Of a stretch of 64,000 bases of DNA, positions 45,301-54,682 are shown in pieces (the stretch's first letter is position 1; each line of letters opens with the position of its first letter). Made by a program: the position numbers and the translations under genes. The DNA is taken from positions 1,612,001-1,676,000 of the forward strand of contig NZ_CP108100.1 in assembly GCF_036195045.1 (NCBI RefSeq). Direction: 5' to 3'. Source of the stretch: Streptomyces sp. NBC_00236. GTDB taxonomy: Bacteria; Actinomycetota; Actinomycetes; Streptomycetales; Streptomycetaceae. The notes beneath the pieces were generated by a model, which worked only from the letters and a program-made list of their open reading frames with translations, did no database searches and was not told where the DNA came from.

Positions 45301-46572
45301 ATGCTCAACGACTGTGAGGATGCGACACCAACGCGGATCGCGGACCGCGGCGGTGCAGGCAGTGCGGGCTCCGGGTTCGTCCTGTCCCGCGGCGTCACAC
45401 TGCTGTTCGCCGTCGCCTGTGGAACCTCGGTGGCGAACGTCTACTTCGCCCAGCCGCTCCTGGTGACCGTGGGCCACGACCTGGGCATGAGCCCGGCACT
45501 CGTCGGCAGCGTCGTCACGCTGACGCATGTCGGATACGGGCTGGGGCTGTTCTTCCTCGTACCGCTGGGCGACGTGGCCGACCGCAGACGGCTCGTCGTG
45601 GCCCAACTGCTCCTCCTGGTGGCGGCGCTGGCCGTGGTCGCCACCTCCCGCACCGCGGCGGTTCTGCTCGCGGGCATGGCCGGGACAGGACTGCTCGCAG
45701 TGGTCACGCAGACGCTGGTGGCCTTCGCCGCGGCCCTGACCGCGCCCGCCCGGCGCGGACGCGTCGTCGGCACGGTGACCAGCGGCGTGGTCGTCGGGAT
45801 CCTGCTCGCCCGCACCGCATCGGGTGTGCTGGCCGATCTCGCGGGCTGGCGCTCCGTCTACCTCGCCTCGGCGGCGCTCACCGCGCTGCTCGCCCTGGTC
45901 CTGCACCGCGTGCTGCCGCGCGACAACGCCGCCCAGCCGGCGTCCCTGCGCTACGGACAGCTCCTGCGCTCCACGGTCACCCTGTTCGCTCGGGAACGGC
46001 TCCTGCGGCTCCGCGCCCTGCTCGGCCTCCTCGTCTTCACGGCGTTCAGCACGTTGTGGAGCAGCATCGCCCTGCCGCTCAGCGAGCCCCCGTACTCCTT
46101 CTCCCACACCGCGATCGGCGCGCTGGGCCTGGTCGGAGCGGCCGGCGCCCTGGCGGCGGCCTGGGCGGGCCGCCTCAACGACCGCGGACTCTCCCGACAG
46201 ACCACCGGCATCGCCCTGGCGCTGCTCGCCGCCTCGTGGCTGCCCCTGGCCTTCACCCGCAGTTCGCTCTGGGTCCTGGGCGTCGGCGTGATCCTCCTCG
46301 ACCTCGCCGTACAGGCCGTCCATGTCACCAACCAGACCCTGATCCACGCGCTGCATCCGGACGCGGGCAGCCGGTTGATCGGCGGATACATGGTCTTCTA
46401 CTCGATCGGCAGCGCGACCGGCGCGATCGCCGCGACCTCCCTCTACACGGCGGCCGGCTGGGGTGCCGTGTGCGCGCTGGGCGCCACGGCCAGCTGCCTC
46501 GCGCTCGCACTCTGGGCGCTCACGCGAGACAGCGTCCCGGACCCGGCATACCAGGACCTTCCCCGCCCGTGA
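45301..46572 (+). CDS. MFS transporter (drug-efflux type)
   Basis: 423 residues from the ATG at 45301, six bases after GGAGGG. Twelve membrane segments are suggested. GVTLLFAVACGTSVANVYFA then QPLLVTVG is the start of TM1 in this sugar-efflux/drug-efflux subgroup; the loop 2-3 motif is PLGDVADRRRLV; the TM5 antiporter-type motif appears as VGTVTSGVVVGILLARTASG. It probably exports a toxic compound sensed by the HxlR regulator transcribed divergently. Substrate unknown. Confidence 0.86.
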   Translation: MLNDCEDATPTRIADRGGAGSAGSGFVLSRGVTLLFAVACGTSVANVYFAQPLLVTVGHDLGMSPALVGSVVTLTHVGYGLGLFFLVPLGDVADRRRLVVAQLLLLVAALAVVATSRTAAVLLAGMAGTGLLAVVTQTLVAFAAALTAPARRGRVVGTVTSGVVVGILLARTASGVLADLAGWRSVYLASAALTALLALVLHRVLPRDNAAQPASLRYGQLLRSTVTLFARERLLRLRALLGLLVFTAFSTLWSSIALPLSEPPYSFSHTAIGALGLVGAAGALAAAWAGRLNDRGLSRQTTGIALALLAASWLPLAFTRSSLWVLGVGVILLDLAVQAVHVTNQTLIHALHPDAGSRLIGGYMVFYSIGSATGAIAATSLYTAAGWGAVCALGATASCLALALWALTRDSVPDPAYQDLPRP

Positions 46573-46579
46573 ACCCCGG

Positions 46580-46602
46580 CCGGTCAGCGTCGAAGTGACC
46601 GG
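46580..46602. terminator. Weak hairpin between MFS gene and galactanase gene
   Basis: CCGGTCA and TGACCGG arms of seven bases with a nine-base loop between two convergent genes. Confidence 0.35.
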
Positions 46603-46621
46603 GCACACCTCCGTCGAAGGG

Positions 46622-48190
46622 CTACCGGTGGGAGAACCAGCTCGCCGCCGGAAGCAGCCTGCTGTCGTAGCCGAACAGTGCCTGGTTCTCCCAGGCGTTG
46701 CCGGAGGCGGGGTCGGCCGGGTCCCAGCCGCTGCCGCTGACGGCGGTCCACGCCGGCTCCCAGTACACGGCGCCGAGGCCCCTGCCGCCGGGGACCGCCT
46801 CGACGACGTTCATCACGTCACGGAGGTTGGCCGCCTGGCCGGCCGGGGTGGCCGGGTAGCCGCTGACGAGCTGGCCCGCGGTGGCGATGTTGTTCTCCAG
46901 GCCGTCGGCGTCGGCCAGCGTGTGCGCGTACGCCGTCTCGGCGACCAGGACCGGCTTCCCGTAGCGGGCTGCCGCGTCGTCGAGGTTGGCCTGGAGGTCG
47001 CTCAGCGGCCCGTGCCAGTACCCGTAGTACGAGAGCGCGATGACGTCGAAGGGCACGCCGTACGCGACGGCGTTGTCGAACCACCAGCGGGTGCCGGCCT
47101 TGTCGCCGCCCTTGGCGAGGTGCAGGGCCACCTTCGTACCGGAGGAGACGGCCTTCGCCGCGTTCGCTCCGGAGGTGAGCAGCCCGGCGAGCTGGGACCA
47201 GTTGTCGGTGGAACCCTCGGGCCAGAGCATTCCGGCGTTGGTCTCGTTGCCTATCTGGACCATGTCGGCGGTGGTGCCCTGGGCCTTGAGGGCGCTCAGC
47301 ACGTCGTACGTGTGGTTGTACACGTCCGTGCGCAGCTGCGCGTAGCCGTGGCCGGACCAGGCGGCGGGCTTGTTCTGCTTGCCGGGGTCGGCCCAGGCGT
47401 CGGAGTAGTGGAAGTCGACGAGGGTCTTCATGCCGAGGGCCTTGGCGCGTTTGGCCATGGCCAGGACGTGGGCCTTGTCGTTGAAGCCGTCGGCCGGGTT
47501 CACCCACACCTTGAGGCGGACGTAGTTCATCCCGGCGGACTTCAGGAGGCTCATCGCGTCGCCGGTGGTGCCGCTCGCGCTGCGGTAGACGGCGCCGTGC
47601 GCCTCGTTCTTCGGGAGGGTGGAGAGGTCACCGCCCTTCACGGTGAGCCCGGTGGCGCCGCGGGTGAAGGCGATGTCGTCGAAGTTGGCCCACTCCCCCG
47701 CGTGGGCGTCCGAGTTCAGGCTGATCGTGCAGGAACCGCCGGTGACCCTGACCGAGGTGACGAGGCGGATCCAGCCGCCGTTCGCGGTGGGCGGCAGGTC
47801 GGTGCGCTGTTCGGCGCTGCCGCAGTTGCGCAGGGCGAGGTACGCGGAGTTCTGGCCGCCGCCCGACCTGACCCAGGCGCTCAGGGTGTACGTGCCGTCG
47901 GTGAGGCCGGTGAGGTACTGGTACGTCTCCACCTTGTAGGCGGAGGCGGACCAGTGGCTGAGCCGGGTGCTGCCGCTGTGGCCGCCGGCCTCGGTGAAGG
48001 AGGCGGCGTTCTGCCCGCCCGCCGAGTAGGTCGACCAGCCGGTGCTGCCCGATTCGAATCCGGTGTTGGCGGGGGCGGTGGCGGCCGTGGCCGCGTGGGC
48101 GGGGAGGGTGGGGAGCGCTGCCAGCAGGAGGCCGGACAGCGAGGCCGCCAGCACCCCCGCTCTCTTCTTGCCGTGCGTCGCTGCGTACAT
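46622..48190 (-). CDS. Secreted arabinogalactan endo-beta-1,4-galactanase, GH53
   Basis: 522 residues from the ATG at 48190. A signal peptide (KKRAGVLAASLSGLLLAALP then TLPAHA, cleaved near residue 33) leads to a carbohydrate-binding-like beta domain (about 40-185, NTGFESGSTGWSTYSAGGQN). The GH53 barrel follows: YVRLKVWVNPADGFNDKAHV, TLVDFHYSDAWADPGKQNKP, the acid/base Glu in QIGNETNAGMLWPEG, and the nucleophile Glu in KPVLVAETAYAHT. It cuts beta-1,4-galactan outside the cell; products should be taken up by the ABC importer coded nearby. Confidence 0.92.
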   Translation of the reverse strand: MYAATHGKKRAGVLAASLSGLLLAALPTLPAHAATAATAPANTGFESGSTGWSTYSAGGQNAASFTEAGGHSGSTRLSHWSASAYKVETYQYLTGLTDGTYTLSAWVRSGGGQNSAYLALRNCGSAEQRTDLPPTANGGWIRLVTSVRVTGGSCTISLNSDAHAGEWANFDDIAFTRGATGLTVKGGDLSTLPKNEAHGAVYRSASGTTGDAMSLLKSAGMNYVRLKVWVNPADGFNDKAHVLAMAKRAKALGMKTLVDFHYSDAWADPGKQNKPAAWSGHGYAQLRTDVYNHTYDVLSALKAQGTTADMVQIGNETNAGMLWPEGSTDNWSQLAGLLTSGANAAKAVSSGTKVALHLAKGGDKAGTRWWFDNAVAYGVPFDVIALSYYGYWHGPLSDLQANLDDAAARYGKPVLVAETAYAHTLADADGLENNIATAGQLVSGYPATPAGQAANLRDVMNVVEAVPGGRGLGAVYWEPAWTAVSGSGWDPADPASGNAWENQALFGYDSRLLPAASWFSHR

Positions 48191-48248
48191 CGTCGATGTC
48201 CCTTCGACCGTTGCGCGGGAGGTGCAGGGGGAAGCGGGTCGTGCGTCC

Positions 48249-50294
48249 TCAGCTGTCGAGCCGGACCACACGGACGGCACCTGCCGGGACGGCGAGGTGG
48301 CCCGTGGCCGGTTCTCCGGTGAGGAGTTCGGTGCCGGGGGCGTCGAGCGGCACCTTGGTGTCACCCCCGGTGTGGTTGATGACGAAGAGGTACGTGCCGG
48401 CGTCGCCGGTGCGGGTGACGACCTCGACGTCGTACGGGATCCCGGTACGCGGCGCGATGCGGGCGTCCTCGCAGGCCCGGTCCAGCACGGCGTCCAGGTC
48501 TGCGCCGGTCAGCCGGGTGGAGACGTACCAGGCGGTGCCCTCGCCGAGACGGTGGCGGGTGACGGCGGGCCGGCCGGCCGGGATGCCGTCGGCGTAGGAC
48601 CACATGGTCTCGGCGCCGCGCGGGATCACCACGTCCGACCAGAGGTCACCCGTCAGCTCCGGCCCCTCGGGTGCGCCCTCGGGGGTGATCAGGCGGACCG
48701 TGCCGCCCTCGGCGAGCGGGGAGAACTCCTCGACCGTCAGCCCCAGGACGTCCCTGAGCGCGCCCGGGTACGGGCCGGGGTGCACGGCGTCGTCGGCGTC
48801 GACGATGCCGGAGAAGTACGAGACGACGAGTGTGCCACCGCCCTCCACGTACCGGCGGAGATTGCGGCCGGACTCCTCGGTGGCGAGGTAGAGGGCCGGG
48901 ACGACGACCAGCGGGTAGCGGGACAGGTCTGCGTCGGGGTGGGCGAAGTCGACGGTGAGGTGCCGGTCGAAGAGCGAGGCGTAGAAGGTGTCGGCGCGCT
49001 CGCGTGCGTCGTGGTCCTGGCTCGGGCGCCACTCCAGGGACTGCGCCCACCAGGACTGCCAGTCCCAGACCATGGCGACGTCGGCGACGGTCCGGGTGGT
49101 GCGGATCCCGTTCAGCAGGCCCAGGTCGGCGCCCAGCCGGGAGACCTCGCGCCAGATCCGGGAGTCCGTGCCGGCGTGCGGGAGCATCGCCGAGTGGAAC
49201 TTCTCCGCGCCGCGCAGGGACTGGCGCCACTGGAAGAACATCGCACCCTCGGAACCGCGGGCGACGTGGGCGAGGCTGTTGCGGGCCATCTCGCCGGGGC
49301 GCTTGGCGGGGTTGCGGGGCTGCCAGTTGACGCCGCCGGCGGAGTGTTCCAGGAGCAGCCAGGGCGCGCCGCCCGCGACCGAGCGGGTGAGGTCGGCTGC
49401 CATGGCGAGGTTGACGTGGGTGCGGCGGCCGTCGGTGATCAGGTAGTGGTCGTTGGTGACGAGGTCGACCTCGCGGCCCCAGGCCCAGTAGTCCACCGAG
49501 TCGCACTGGCTGAGCGCGGTCATGAAGTTGGTGGTGACGGGGATGCCGGGGGCGAGCCGGTGCAGGAGGTCGCGTTCGGCGCAGAAGTTCTCGCGCATGG
49601 TGGCGTCGGCGAAGCGGGCGTAGTCGAGCTGCTGGGCCGGGTTGCCGACGGTGGGGGTGGTGCGGGGCGGGTCGATCTCGTCGAGACCGCGGTAGCGCTG
49701 ACCCCAGAAGGCGGTGCCCCAGGCCTCGTTGACGGCCTCGACGGATCCGTGTCGGGCGGTGAGCCAGCGGCGGAAGTGGGCGGCGCAGTTGTCGCAGTAG
49801 CAGGCGCTGACCGGGACGCCGTACTCGTTGTGGACGTGCCACAGGGCGAGGGCCGGGTGGTTCGCGTACCGGCGGGCCAGCTGTTCGGTGATGTTCGCCG
49901 CGGCAGCCCGGTAGTCCGGGTTGCTGTGGCAGATCGCGCCGCGTGATCCGAAGGCGTACCGAACGCCTTCCCGGCTGACGGGAAGCGCCTCGGGGTGGGC
50001 GCGGTAGAACCAGGCGGGCGGGGCGACGGTGGGGGTGCCGAGGTCCGCGCGGATGCCGTTGACGTGCAGCAGGTCCAGGAGCCGGTCGAGCCAGCCGAAG
50101 TCGTACGCGCCGGGCTCGGGCTCCAGGAGGGCCCAGGAGAAGATCCCGACGCTGACCATGGTGACGCCGGCCTCCCGCATGAGGCGCATGTCCTCGTGCC
50201 AGACCTCCTCGGGCCACTGCTCGGGGTTGTAGTCGCCGCCGAAGGCCAGCTGGTGCAGACCCTGCGGGGCAGTCGCGCGAGGGGTGTGCGGCAT
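48249..50294 (-). CDS. Cytoplasmic beta-galactosidase, GH42
   Basis: 681 residues from ATG (MPHTPRATAP); no signal peptide. The barrel shows GGDYNPEQWPEEVWHEDMRL, SVGIFSWALLEPEPG, the acid/base Glu in WHVHNEYGVP, a zinc-cluster-type Cys set (SACYCDNCAAHF) and the nucleophile Glu in WLLLEHSAGGVNWQPRN. The trimerisation domain and a small C-terminal beta domain follow. It would split galacto-oligosaccharides brought in by the importer. It precedes the galactanase gene on the same strand by 58 bases, and is divergent from the importer genes. Confidence 0.93.
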   Translation of the reverse strand: MPHTPRATAPQGLHQLAFGGDYNPEQWPEEVWHEDMRLMREAGVTMVSVGIFSWALLEPEPGAYDFGWLDRLLDLLHVNGIRADLGTPTVAPPAWFYRAHPEALPVSREGVRYAFGSRGAICHSNPDYRAAAANITEQLARRYANHPALALWHVHNEYGVPVSACYCDNCAAHFRRWLTARHGSVEAVNEAWGTAFWGQRYRGLDEIDPPRTTPTVGNPAQQLDYARFADATMRENFCAERDLLHRLAPGIPVTTNFMTALSQCDSVDYWAWGREVDLVTNDHYLITDGRRTHVNLAMAADLTRSVAGGAPWLLLEHSAGGVNWQPRNPAKRPGEMARNSLAHVARGSEGAMFFQWRQSLRGAEKFHSAMLPHAGTDSRIWREVSRLGADLGLLNGIRTTRTVADVAMVWDWQSWWAQSLEWRPSQDHDARERADTFYASLFDRHLTVDFAHPDADLSRYPLVVVPALYLATEESGRNLRRYVEGGGTLVVSYFSGIVDADDAVHPGPYPGALRDVLGLTVEEFSPLAEGGTVRLITPEGAPEGPELTGDLWSDVVIPRGAETMWSYADGIPAGRPAVTRHRLGEGTAWYVSTRLTGADLDAVLDRACEDARIAPRTGIPYDVEVVTRTGDAGTYLFVINHTGGDTKVPLDAPGTELLTGEPATGHLAVPAGAVRVVRLDS

Positions 50295-50386
50295 GGGCGT
50301 CTCCTGGGCTCTTTGGTACAACTTCTGGGAACGTGCACACACACTCTCGGTGGCGCAGGCCCAACATAACCGCACAGCATCAACCA

Positions 50387-50429
50387 TTGACAAGTGTCGG
50401 TTTCGTTTCTCTACTGTGAACGCTCACAG
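50387..50429 (+). promoter_or_regulatory. Promoter with LacI-type operator for the sugar importer operon
   Basis: TTGACA (50387-50392), a 17-base spacer and TCTACT (50410-50415) form a good promoter. The near-palindrome CTGTGAACGCTCACAG (50414-50429) overlaps the -10 and start region, like operators of LacI-family proteins. The regulator is probably the LacI protein at 53623, last in the same gene row; the divergent beta-galactosidase gene may share the site. Confidence 0.7.
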
Positions 50430-50475
50430 CGCACATCAGGCGCTGCACCCTCGCTTCTCGTCAGGGGAGACCTCC

Positions 50476-51795
50476 ATGAAGTACCGCATCGTCGCGGCGT
50501 CCGCAGCCGCCTCGCTCGCCGCCACCGCACTGCTCACGGGCTGCGGCTCGTCGGACGACGGCAGCGGCGACGGCCCGGCCGCCTCCGGCCCCGTATCGCT
50601 CACCTACTGGGCCTGGGCCCCCGGCCTGGACAAGGTCGCGGACCTCTGGAACAAGGGCGAGGGCAAGAAGGCCGGCATCACGGTCACCGTGAAGAAGCAG
50701 GCCTCGGGCGACGACCTGGTCACCAAGATCATCACCGCGGCGAAGGCGCACAAGGCACCCGACCTGGTGCAGGCCGAGTACCAGGCGCTCCCCACCCTGG
50801 TCTCCAACGACGTGCTGGCCGACATATCCAAGGAGGCGGGCGACGCCGAGGGGAAGTTCGCCGACGGTGTCTGGCAGCAGGCGACGCTGGGCTCGGACGC
50901 CCTGTACGCGCTGCCGCAGGACTCCGGCCCGCTGATGTTCTACTACCGCCAGGACCTGTTCAAGCAGTACGGCCTGTCCGTGCCCACCACCTGGGACGAG
51001 TTCGCCGAGACCGCCCGGGCGCTGAAGGAAAAGGCGCCGGACAAGGACCTCACCACGTTCTCCTCCAACGACTCCGGCCTCTTCGCGGGCCTCGCCCAGC
51101 AGGCCGGTGCCCAGTGGTGGACCACCTCCGGCGACAAGTGGAAGGTCGCGATCGACGACCCGGCCACACAGAAGGTCGCAGGCTTCTGGGGCGGCCTGGT
51201 CAAGGAGGGCGCCATCGACAACCAGCCGATGTACACCCCGGCCTGGAACAAGGCGCTCAACACCGGCAAGCAGATCGCCTGGGTCAGCGCGGTCTGGGCG
51301 CCGGGCACCCTGACCACCGCCGCCCCCGACACCGCGGGCAAGTGGGCCATGGCCCCGCTCCCCCAGTGGACGTCCGGCGAGAGCGTGACGGGAAGCTGGG
51401 GCGGCTCCTCCACCGCCGTCACCAACGACTCGAAGCACAAGGAGGCCGCCGCCACCTTCGCCAAGTGGCTGAACACCGACTCCACGGCCCTCGCCGCGCT
51501 GGTGAAGGAGAGCGGGATCTACCCCGCCGCCACGGCCGCCCAGACCGGTGGCGCGCTCGCGAAGCCGCCGGCCTACTTCGCCAACCAGCCGGACTTCTAC
51601 ACCGAGGCCGCGAAGATCGCCAAGGGCACCGCCCCGGCCGCCTGGGGCCCGAACGTGAACGTCGCGTACACCGCCTTCAAGGACAACTTCGCCGAGGCCG
51701 CCAAGAGCAGGTCCGCCTTCGCGCCGGCCCTGACCGCGATGCAGGACGCCACCGTCGCCGACCTGAAGAAGCAGGGCTTCGGAGTCTCCGAGTGA
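50476..51795 (+). CDS. Sugar ABC transporter substrate-binding lipoprotein
   Basis: 439 residues. A lipoprotein signal (KYRIVAASAAASLAATALLT with lipobox LLTGC, Cys about 23) is followed by a Ser/Gly/Asp linker and a type 1 extracellular solute-binding protein: VSLTYWAWAPGLDKVADLWN, VQAEYQALPTLVSNDVLADI, ALPQDSGPLMFYYRQDLFKQ and WGGSSTAVTNDSKHKEAAAT. It should bind galacto-oligosaccharides, judged from the neighbouring galactanase and beta-galactosidase. The start has AGGGGAG upstream. The next gene overlaps by GTGA. Confidence 0.9.
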   Translation: MKYRIVAASAAASLAATALLTGCGSSDDGSGDGPAASGPVSLTYWAWAPGLDKVADLWNKGEGKKAGITVTVKKQASGDDLVTKIITAAKAHKAPDLVQAEYQALPTLVSNDVLADISKEAGDAEGKFADGVWQQATLGSDALYALPQDSGPLMFYYRQDLFKQYGLSVPTTWDEFAETARALKEKAPDKDLTTFSSNDSGLFAGLAQQAGAQWWTTSGDKWKVAIDDPATQKVAGFWGGLVKEGAIDNQPMYTPAWNKALNTGKQIAWVSAVWAPGTLTTAAPDTAGKWAMAPLPQWTSGESVTGSWGGSSTAVTNDSKHKEAAATFAKWLNTDSTALAALVKESGIYPAATAAQTGGALAKPPAYFANQPDFYTEAAKIAKGTAPAAWGPNVNVAYTAFKDNFAEAAKSRSAFAPALTAMQDATVADLKKQGFGVSE

Positions 51796-52718
51796 CACGC
51801 GCACGCCGCCGGAAGCCGTACGGGGTCAAGAGCGCCCCGTACGCCTTCCTGATCCCCGCCACGGTGCTGTTCCTGCTCTTCTTCGCCCTGCCCATCGGCT
51901 ACGCGCTCCACCTCAGCTTCCGCCGGACCGAGGTCAGCGGACTGGGCCTCGGCAAGGGGGCCCGCAAGGAGATCTGGGCCGGGTTCGCCAACTACACCGA
52001 CGCGCTCTCCGACTCCGAACTGCTCCACGGCGCGCTGCGCATCCTCGGCTACGGCGCGATCGTCGTCCCCGTGATGCTGGGGCTCGCCCTGCTCTTCGCC
52101 CTGCTCCTGGACACCGAACGGCTCCGGCTGCGCGGCTTCACCCGGCTGGCGATCTTCCTCCCGTACGCGATCCCGGGCGTCGTCGCCGCCCTGATGTGGG
52201 GCTTCCTCTACCTGCCCGACGTCAGTCCGTTCTACTTCCTGCTGGACAAGGCGGGTCTGCCGCAGCCGGATCTGCTCGACGGCGGACCGCTCTACCTCGC
52301 GCTCGCCAACATCGCGGTCTGGGGCGGCACCGGCTTCAACATGATCGTGATCTACACCTCGCTGCGGGCGATCCCCGCCGAGATCTTCGAGGCGGCACGG
52401 CTCGACGGCTGCTCCCAGTTGCAGATCGCGCTCAGGATCAAGATCCCGATGGTGGCGCCGTCCCTGGTGCTGACGTTCTTCTTCTCGATCATCGCGACCC
52501 TCCAGGTGTTCAACGAGCCGACGACGCTGAAACCGCTCACCAACTCCCTCTCCACCACCTGGAGTCCGCTGATGAAGGTCTACCAGGACGCCTTCGTCAA
52601 CAACGACATCTACGCGGCGGCCGCCCAGGCGGTCATCATCGCCGTCGCCACCCTGGCCCTGTCCTTCGGCTTCCTCAAGGCGGCCAACTCCCGTACGAAG
52701 CAGGGGGCCTCCCAGTGA
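51792..52718 (+). CDS. Carbohydrate ABC transporter permease (MalF type)
   Basis: 308 residues with six membrane segments (first YAFLIPATVLFLLFFALPIG). The cytoplasmic EAA loop that meets the ATPase reads EIFEAARLDGCSQLQIALRI. It pairs with the next permease. GTG start overlaps the binding-protein stop; the stop overlaps the next gene by GTGA. Confidence 0.9.
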   Translation: MTRARRRKPYGVKSAPYAFLIPATVLFLLFFALPIGYALHLSFRRTEVSGLGLGKGARKEIWAGFANYTDALSDSELLHGALRILGYGAIVVPVMLGLALLFALLLDTERLRLRGFTRLAIFLPYAIPGVVAALMWGFLYLPDVSPFYFLLDKAGLPQPDLLDGGPLYLALANIAVWGGTGFNMIVIYTSLRAIPAEIFEAARLDGCSQLQIALRIKIPMVAPSLVLTFFFSIIATLQVFNEPTTLKPLTNSLSTTWSPLMKVYQDAFVNNDIYAAAAQAVIIAVATLALSFGFLKAANSRTKQGASQ

Positions 52719-53581
52719 CCACGCCGCAACTCGGACCCCTGACCGCGGCCCCCCGCCGGTTCGCCCTCGTCCCCACCGCCGCCCTGCTGCTCGGCGCGCT
52801 CTACTGTCTGCTGCCCGTCGCCTGGATCCTGGTCGCCTCGACCAAGTCCGGCAGCGAACTCTTCTCCACCTTCACCTTCCTGCCCGGTTCGGGTTTCGCG
52901 GACAACGTCGCCGACCTGTCCGCGTACCGGGACGGCGTCTACTGGAAGTGGATGGCCAACTCGGCCCTCTACGCCGGGGTGGGCGCACTGCTGTCCACGG
53001 CGGTCTCCGCCGTCTCGGGGTACGCGCTGGCCATGTACCGCTTCCGCGGCAGGGAGAGCATCTTCAACATCCTGCTGGCGGGGGTTCTGATGCCGCCGGT
53101 GATCCTGGCGGTGCCGCAGTACCTGCTGATGGCGAAGGCCGACCTGACCGACTCCTACCTGTCGGTGATGCTGCCGGTGATCCTCTCCCCGTACGGGGTG
53201 TACCTCGCCCGGATCTACGCGGCGGCCGCCGTGCCGGGCGATGTGATCGAGGCCGGCCGGATGGACGGCGGCGGGGAGTGGCGGATCTTCCGGACCATCG
53301 CCCTGCCGATGATGGTGCCGGGCCTGGTGACCGTCTTCCTCTTCCAGTTCGTCGCGATCTGGAACAACTTCCTGCTGCCGTACATCATGCTCGGCGACGA
53401 CGAGAAGTTCCCGGTCACGCTGGGCCTCTTCACCCTGCTCCAGCAGGGTTCCACCACTCCGGCCCTCTATACGCTGGTGATCACGGGGGCGCTGCTGGCC
53501 ATCGTCCCGCTGATCGCCCTGTTCCTGGTCATCCAGCGGTTCTGGAGCCTCGACCTGCTCTCCGGGGCCGTAAAGTCCTGA
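52715..53581 (+). CDS. Carbohydrate ABC transporter permease (MalG type)
   Basis: 288 residues with six membrane segments (first FALVPTAALLLGALYCLLPV). The EAA loop is DVIEAGRMDGGGEWRIFRTI. Together with the preceding permease it forms the channel. No ATPase gene is in the locus; in Streptomyces several sugar importers share the MsiK ATPase coded elsewhere, which is the likely partner. A LacI gene follows after 41 bases. Confidence 0.9.
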   Translation: MTTPQLGPLTAAPRRFALVPTAALLLGALYCLLPVAWILVASTKSGSELFSTFTFLPGSGFADNVADLSAYRDGVYWKWMANSALYAGVGALLSTAVSAVSGYALAMYRFRGRESIFNILLAGVLMPPVILAVPQYLLMAKADLTDSYLSVMLPVILSPYGVYLARIYAAAAVPGDVIEAGRMDGGGEWRIFRTIALPMMVPGLVTVFLFQFVAIWNNFLLPYIMLGDDEKFPVTLGLFTLLQQGSTTPALYTLVITGALLAIVPLIALFLVIQRFWSLDLLSGAVKS

Positions 53582-53622
53582 CGGGCCCCGCCAGGACGTC
53601 ACTTGATGAAAGATCATGCACC

Positions 53623-54657
53623 ATGAGCCGCACAGAACAGACCGGTACGGGACGCCGACGGCCACCGACGATCCATGACGTGGCGCGGGAGGCCGGGGTC
53701 TCCCGGGGTACGGTCTCCCGGGTGCTGAACGGCGGTCACAACGTCAGTCCGGCCGCGCTGGACGCGGTCAACTCCGCCATCCGCAAGACCGGTTACACGG
53801 TGAACCGGCACGCCAGGTCACTGATCACGGGCCGCTCCGACTCGGTGGCGTTCCTGCTCACCGAGCCGCAGGAGCGGTTCTTCGAGGACCCGAACTTCAA
53901 TGTGCTGCTGCGCGGCTGCACGAGCGCGCTCGCCGCGCACGACATCCCGCTGCTGCTGATGATCGCGGGTACGGAGGCGGAGCGCCGCCGGAACATGCGC
54001 TACATCGCCGGCCATGTGGACGGGGTCCTGCTGGTCTCCAGCCACTCGGGCGACCCGGTCGCCGCCCAGCTGCACGAGGCGGGCGTCCCCCTGGTCGCCT
54101 GCGGGAAGCCGCTCGGGCAGAAGTCGAAGGTCAGCTATGTGGCGGCCGACGACCGGGACGGCGCCCGGGACATGGTGCGTTTCCTGTACGAGTCGGGGCG
54201 CCGCCGGATCGGTACGGTCAGCGGCCCGCTGGACACCCCGGGCGGTGTGGAGCGGCTCGCGGGCTACCGCGAGATGCTGGCCGACTGCGGACTGCCCGCG
54301 GACGACTCACTGATCGTGCCCGGCGACTACAGCCGGGCGGGCGGCGAGGCGGCCGCCGGGCTGCTGCTGGAACGGGCACCCGACCTGGACGCGGTGTTCG
54401 TCGCCTCGGACCTGATGGCCCAGGGCGTGCTCGCCGCTCTGGAGAAGGCCGGGCGCAGGGTGCCGCAGGACGTCGCGGTGGGCGGGTTCGACGACTCCCC
54501 CGCGGCGCTCGCCTCCCGGCCGGCGCTGACGACGATCCGTCAGCCCTGGGACCGGATCAGCGCCGAGATGGTACGGGTGCTGCTGGCGCAGATCGGTGGG
54601 GAGGACCCGGCCGCGGTGATCCTGCCCACGGAGCTGGTCCGCCGCGAGTCGGCGTGA
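53623..54657 (+). CDS. LacI family transcriptional regulator of the galactan locus
   Basis: 344 residues. The N-terminal HTH is TIHDVAREAGVSRGTVSRVL (about 17-36) with the hinge helix NRHARSLITGRSDSVAFLL; the periplasmic-binding-like domain has LVACGKPLGQKSKVSYVAAD, RRIGTVSGPLDTPGGVERLA and DAVFVASDLMAQGVLAALEK. The family binds palindromes such as the one at 50414. Location at the end of the importer gene row supports control of galactan use, with a galacto-oligosaccharide as likely inducer. Confidence 0.9.
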   Translation: MSRTEQTGTGRRRPPTIHDVAREAGVSRGTVSRVLNGGHNVSPAALDAVNSAIRKTGYTVNRHARSLITGRSDSVAFLLTEPQERFFEDPNFNVLLRGCTSALAAHDIPLLLMIAGTEAERRRNMRYIAGHVDGVLLVSSHSGDPVAAQLHEAGVPLVACGKPLGQKSKVSYVAADDRDGARDMVRFLYESGRRRIGTVSGPLDTPGGVERLAGYREMLADCGLPADDSLIVPGDYSRAGGEAAAGLLLERAPDLDAVFVASDLMAQGVLAALEKAGRRVPQDVAVGGFDDSPAALASRPALTTIRQPWDRISAEMVRVLLAQIGGEDPAAVILPTELVRRESA

Positions 54658-54682
54658 GAGCGGCGGCCGGCCCGCCGGTTCG

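Noticed and set aside
48042..49946. 634-codon open frame antisense to galactanase and beta-galactosidase genes
   Set aside because: Both sense genes have full catalytic motifs; the antisense product is Gly/Val/Arg-rich shadow sequence.
50284..51795. Longer start for the sugar-binding protein at 50284
   Set aside because: It would cross the promoter and operator and put 64 residues before a perfect lipoprotein signal; the ATG at 50476 is correct.
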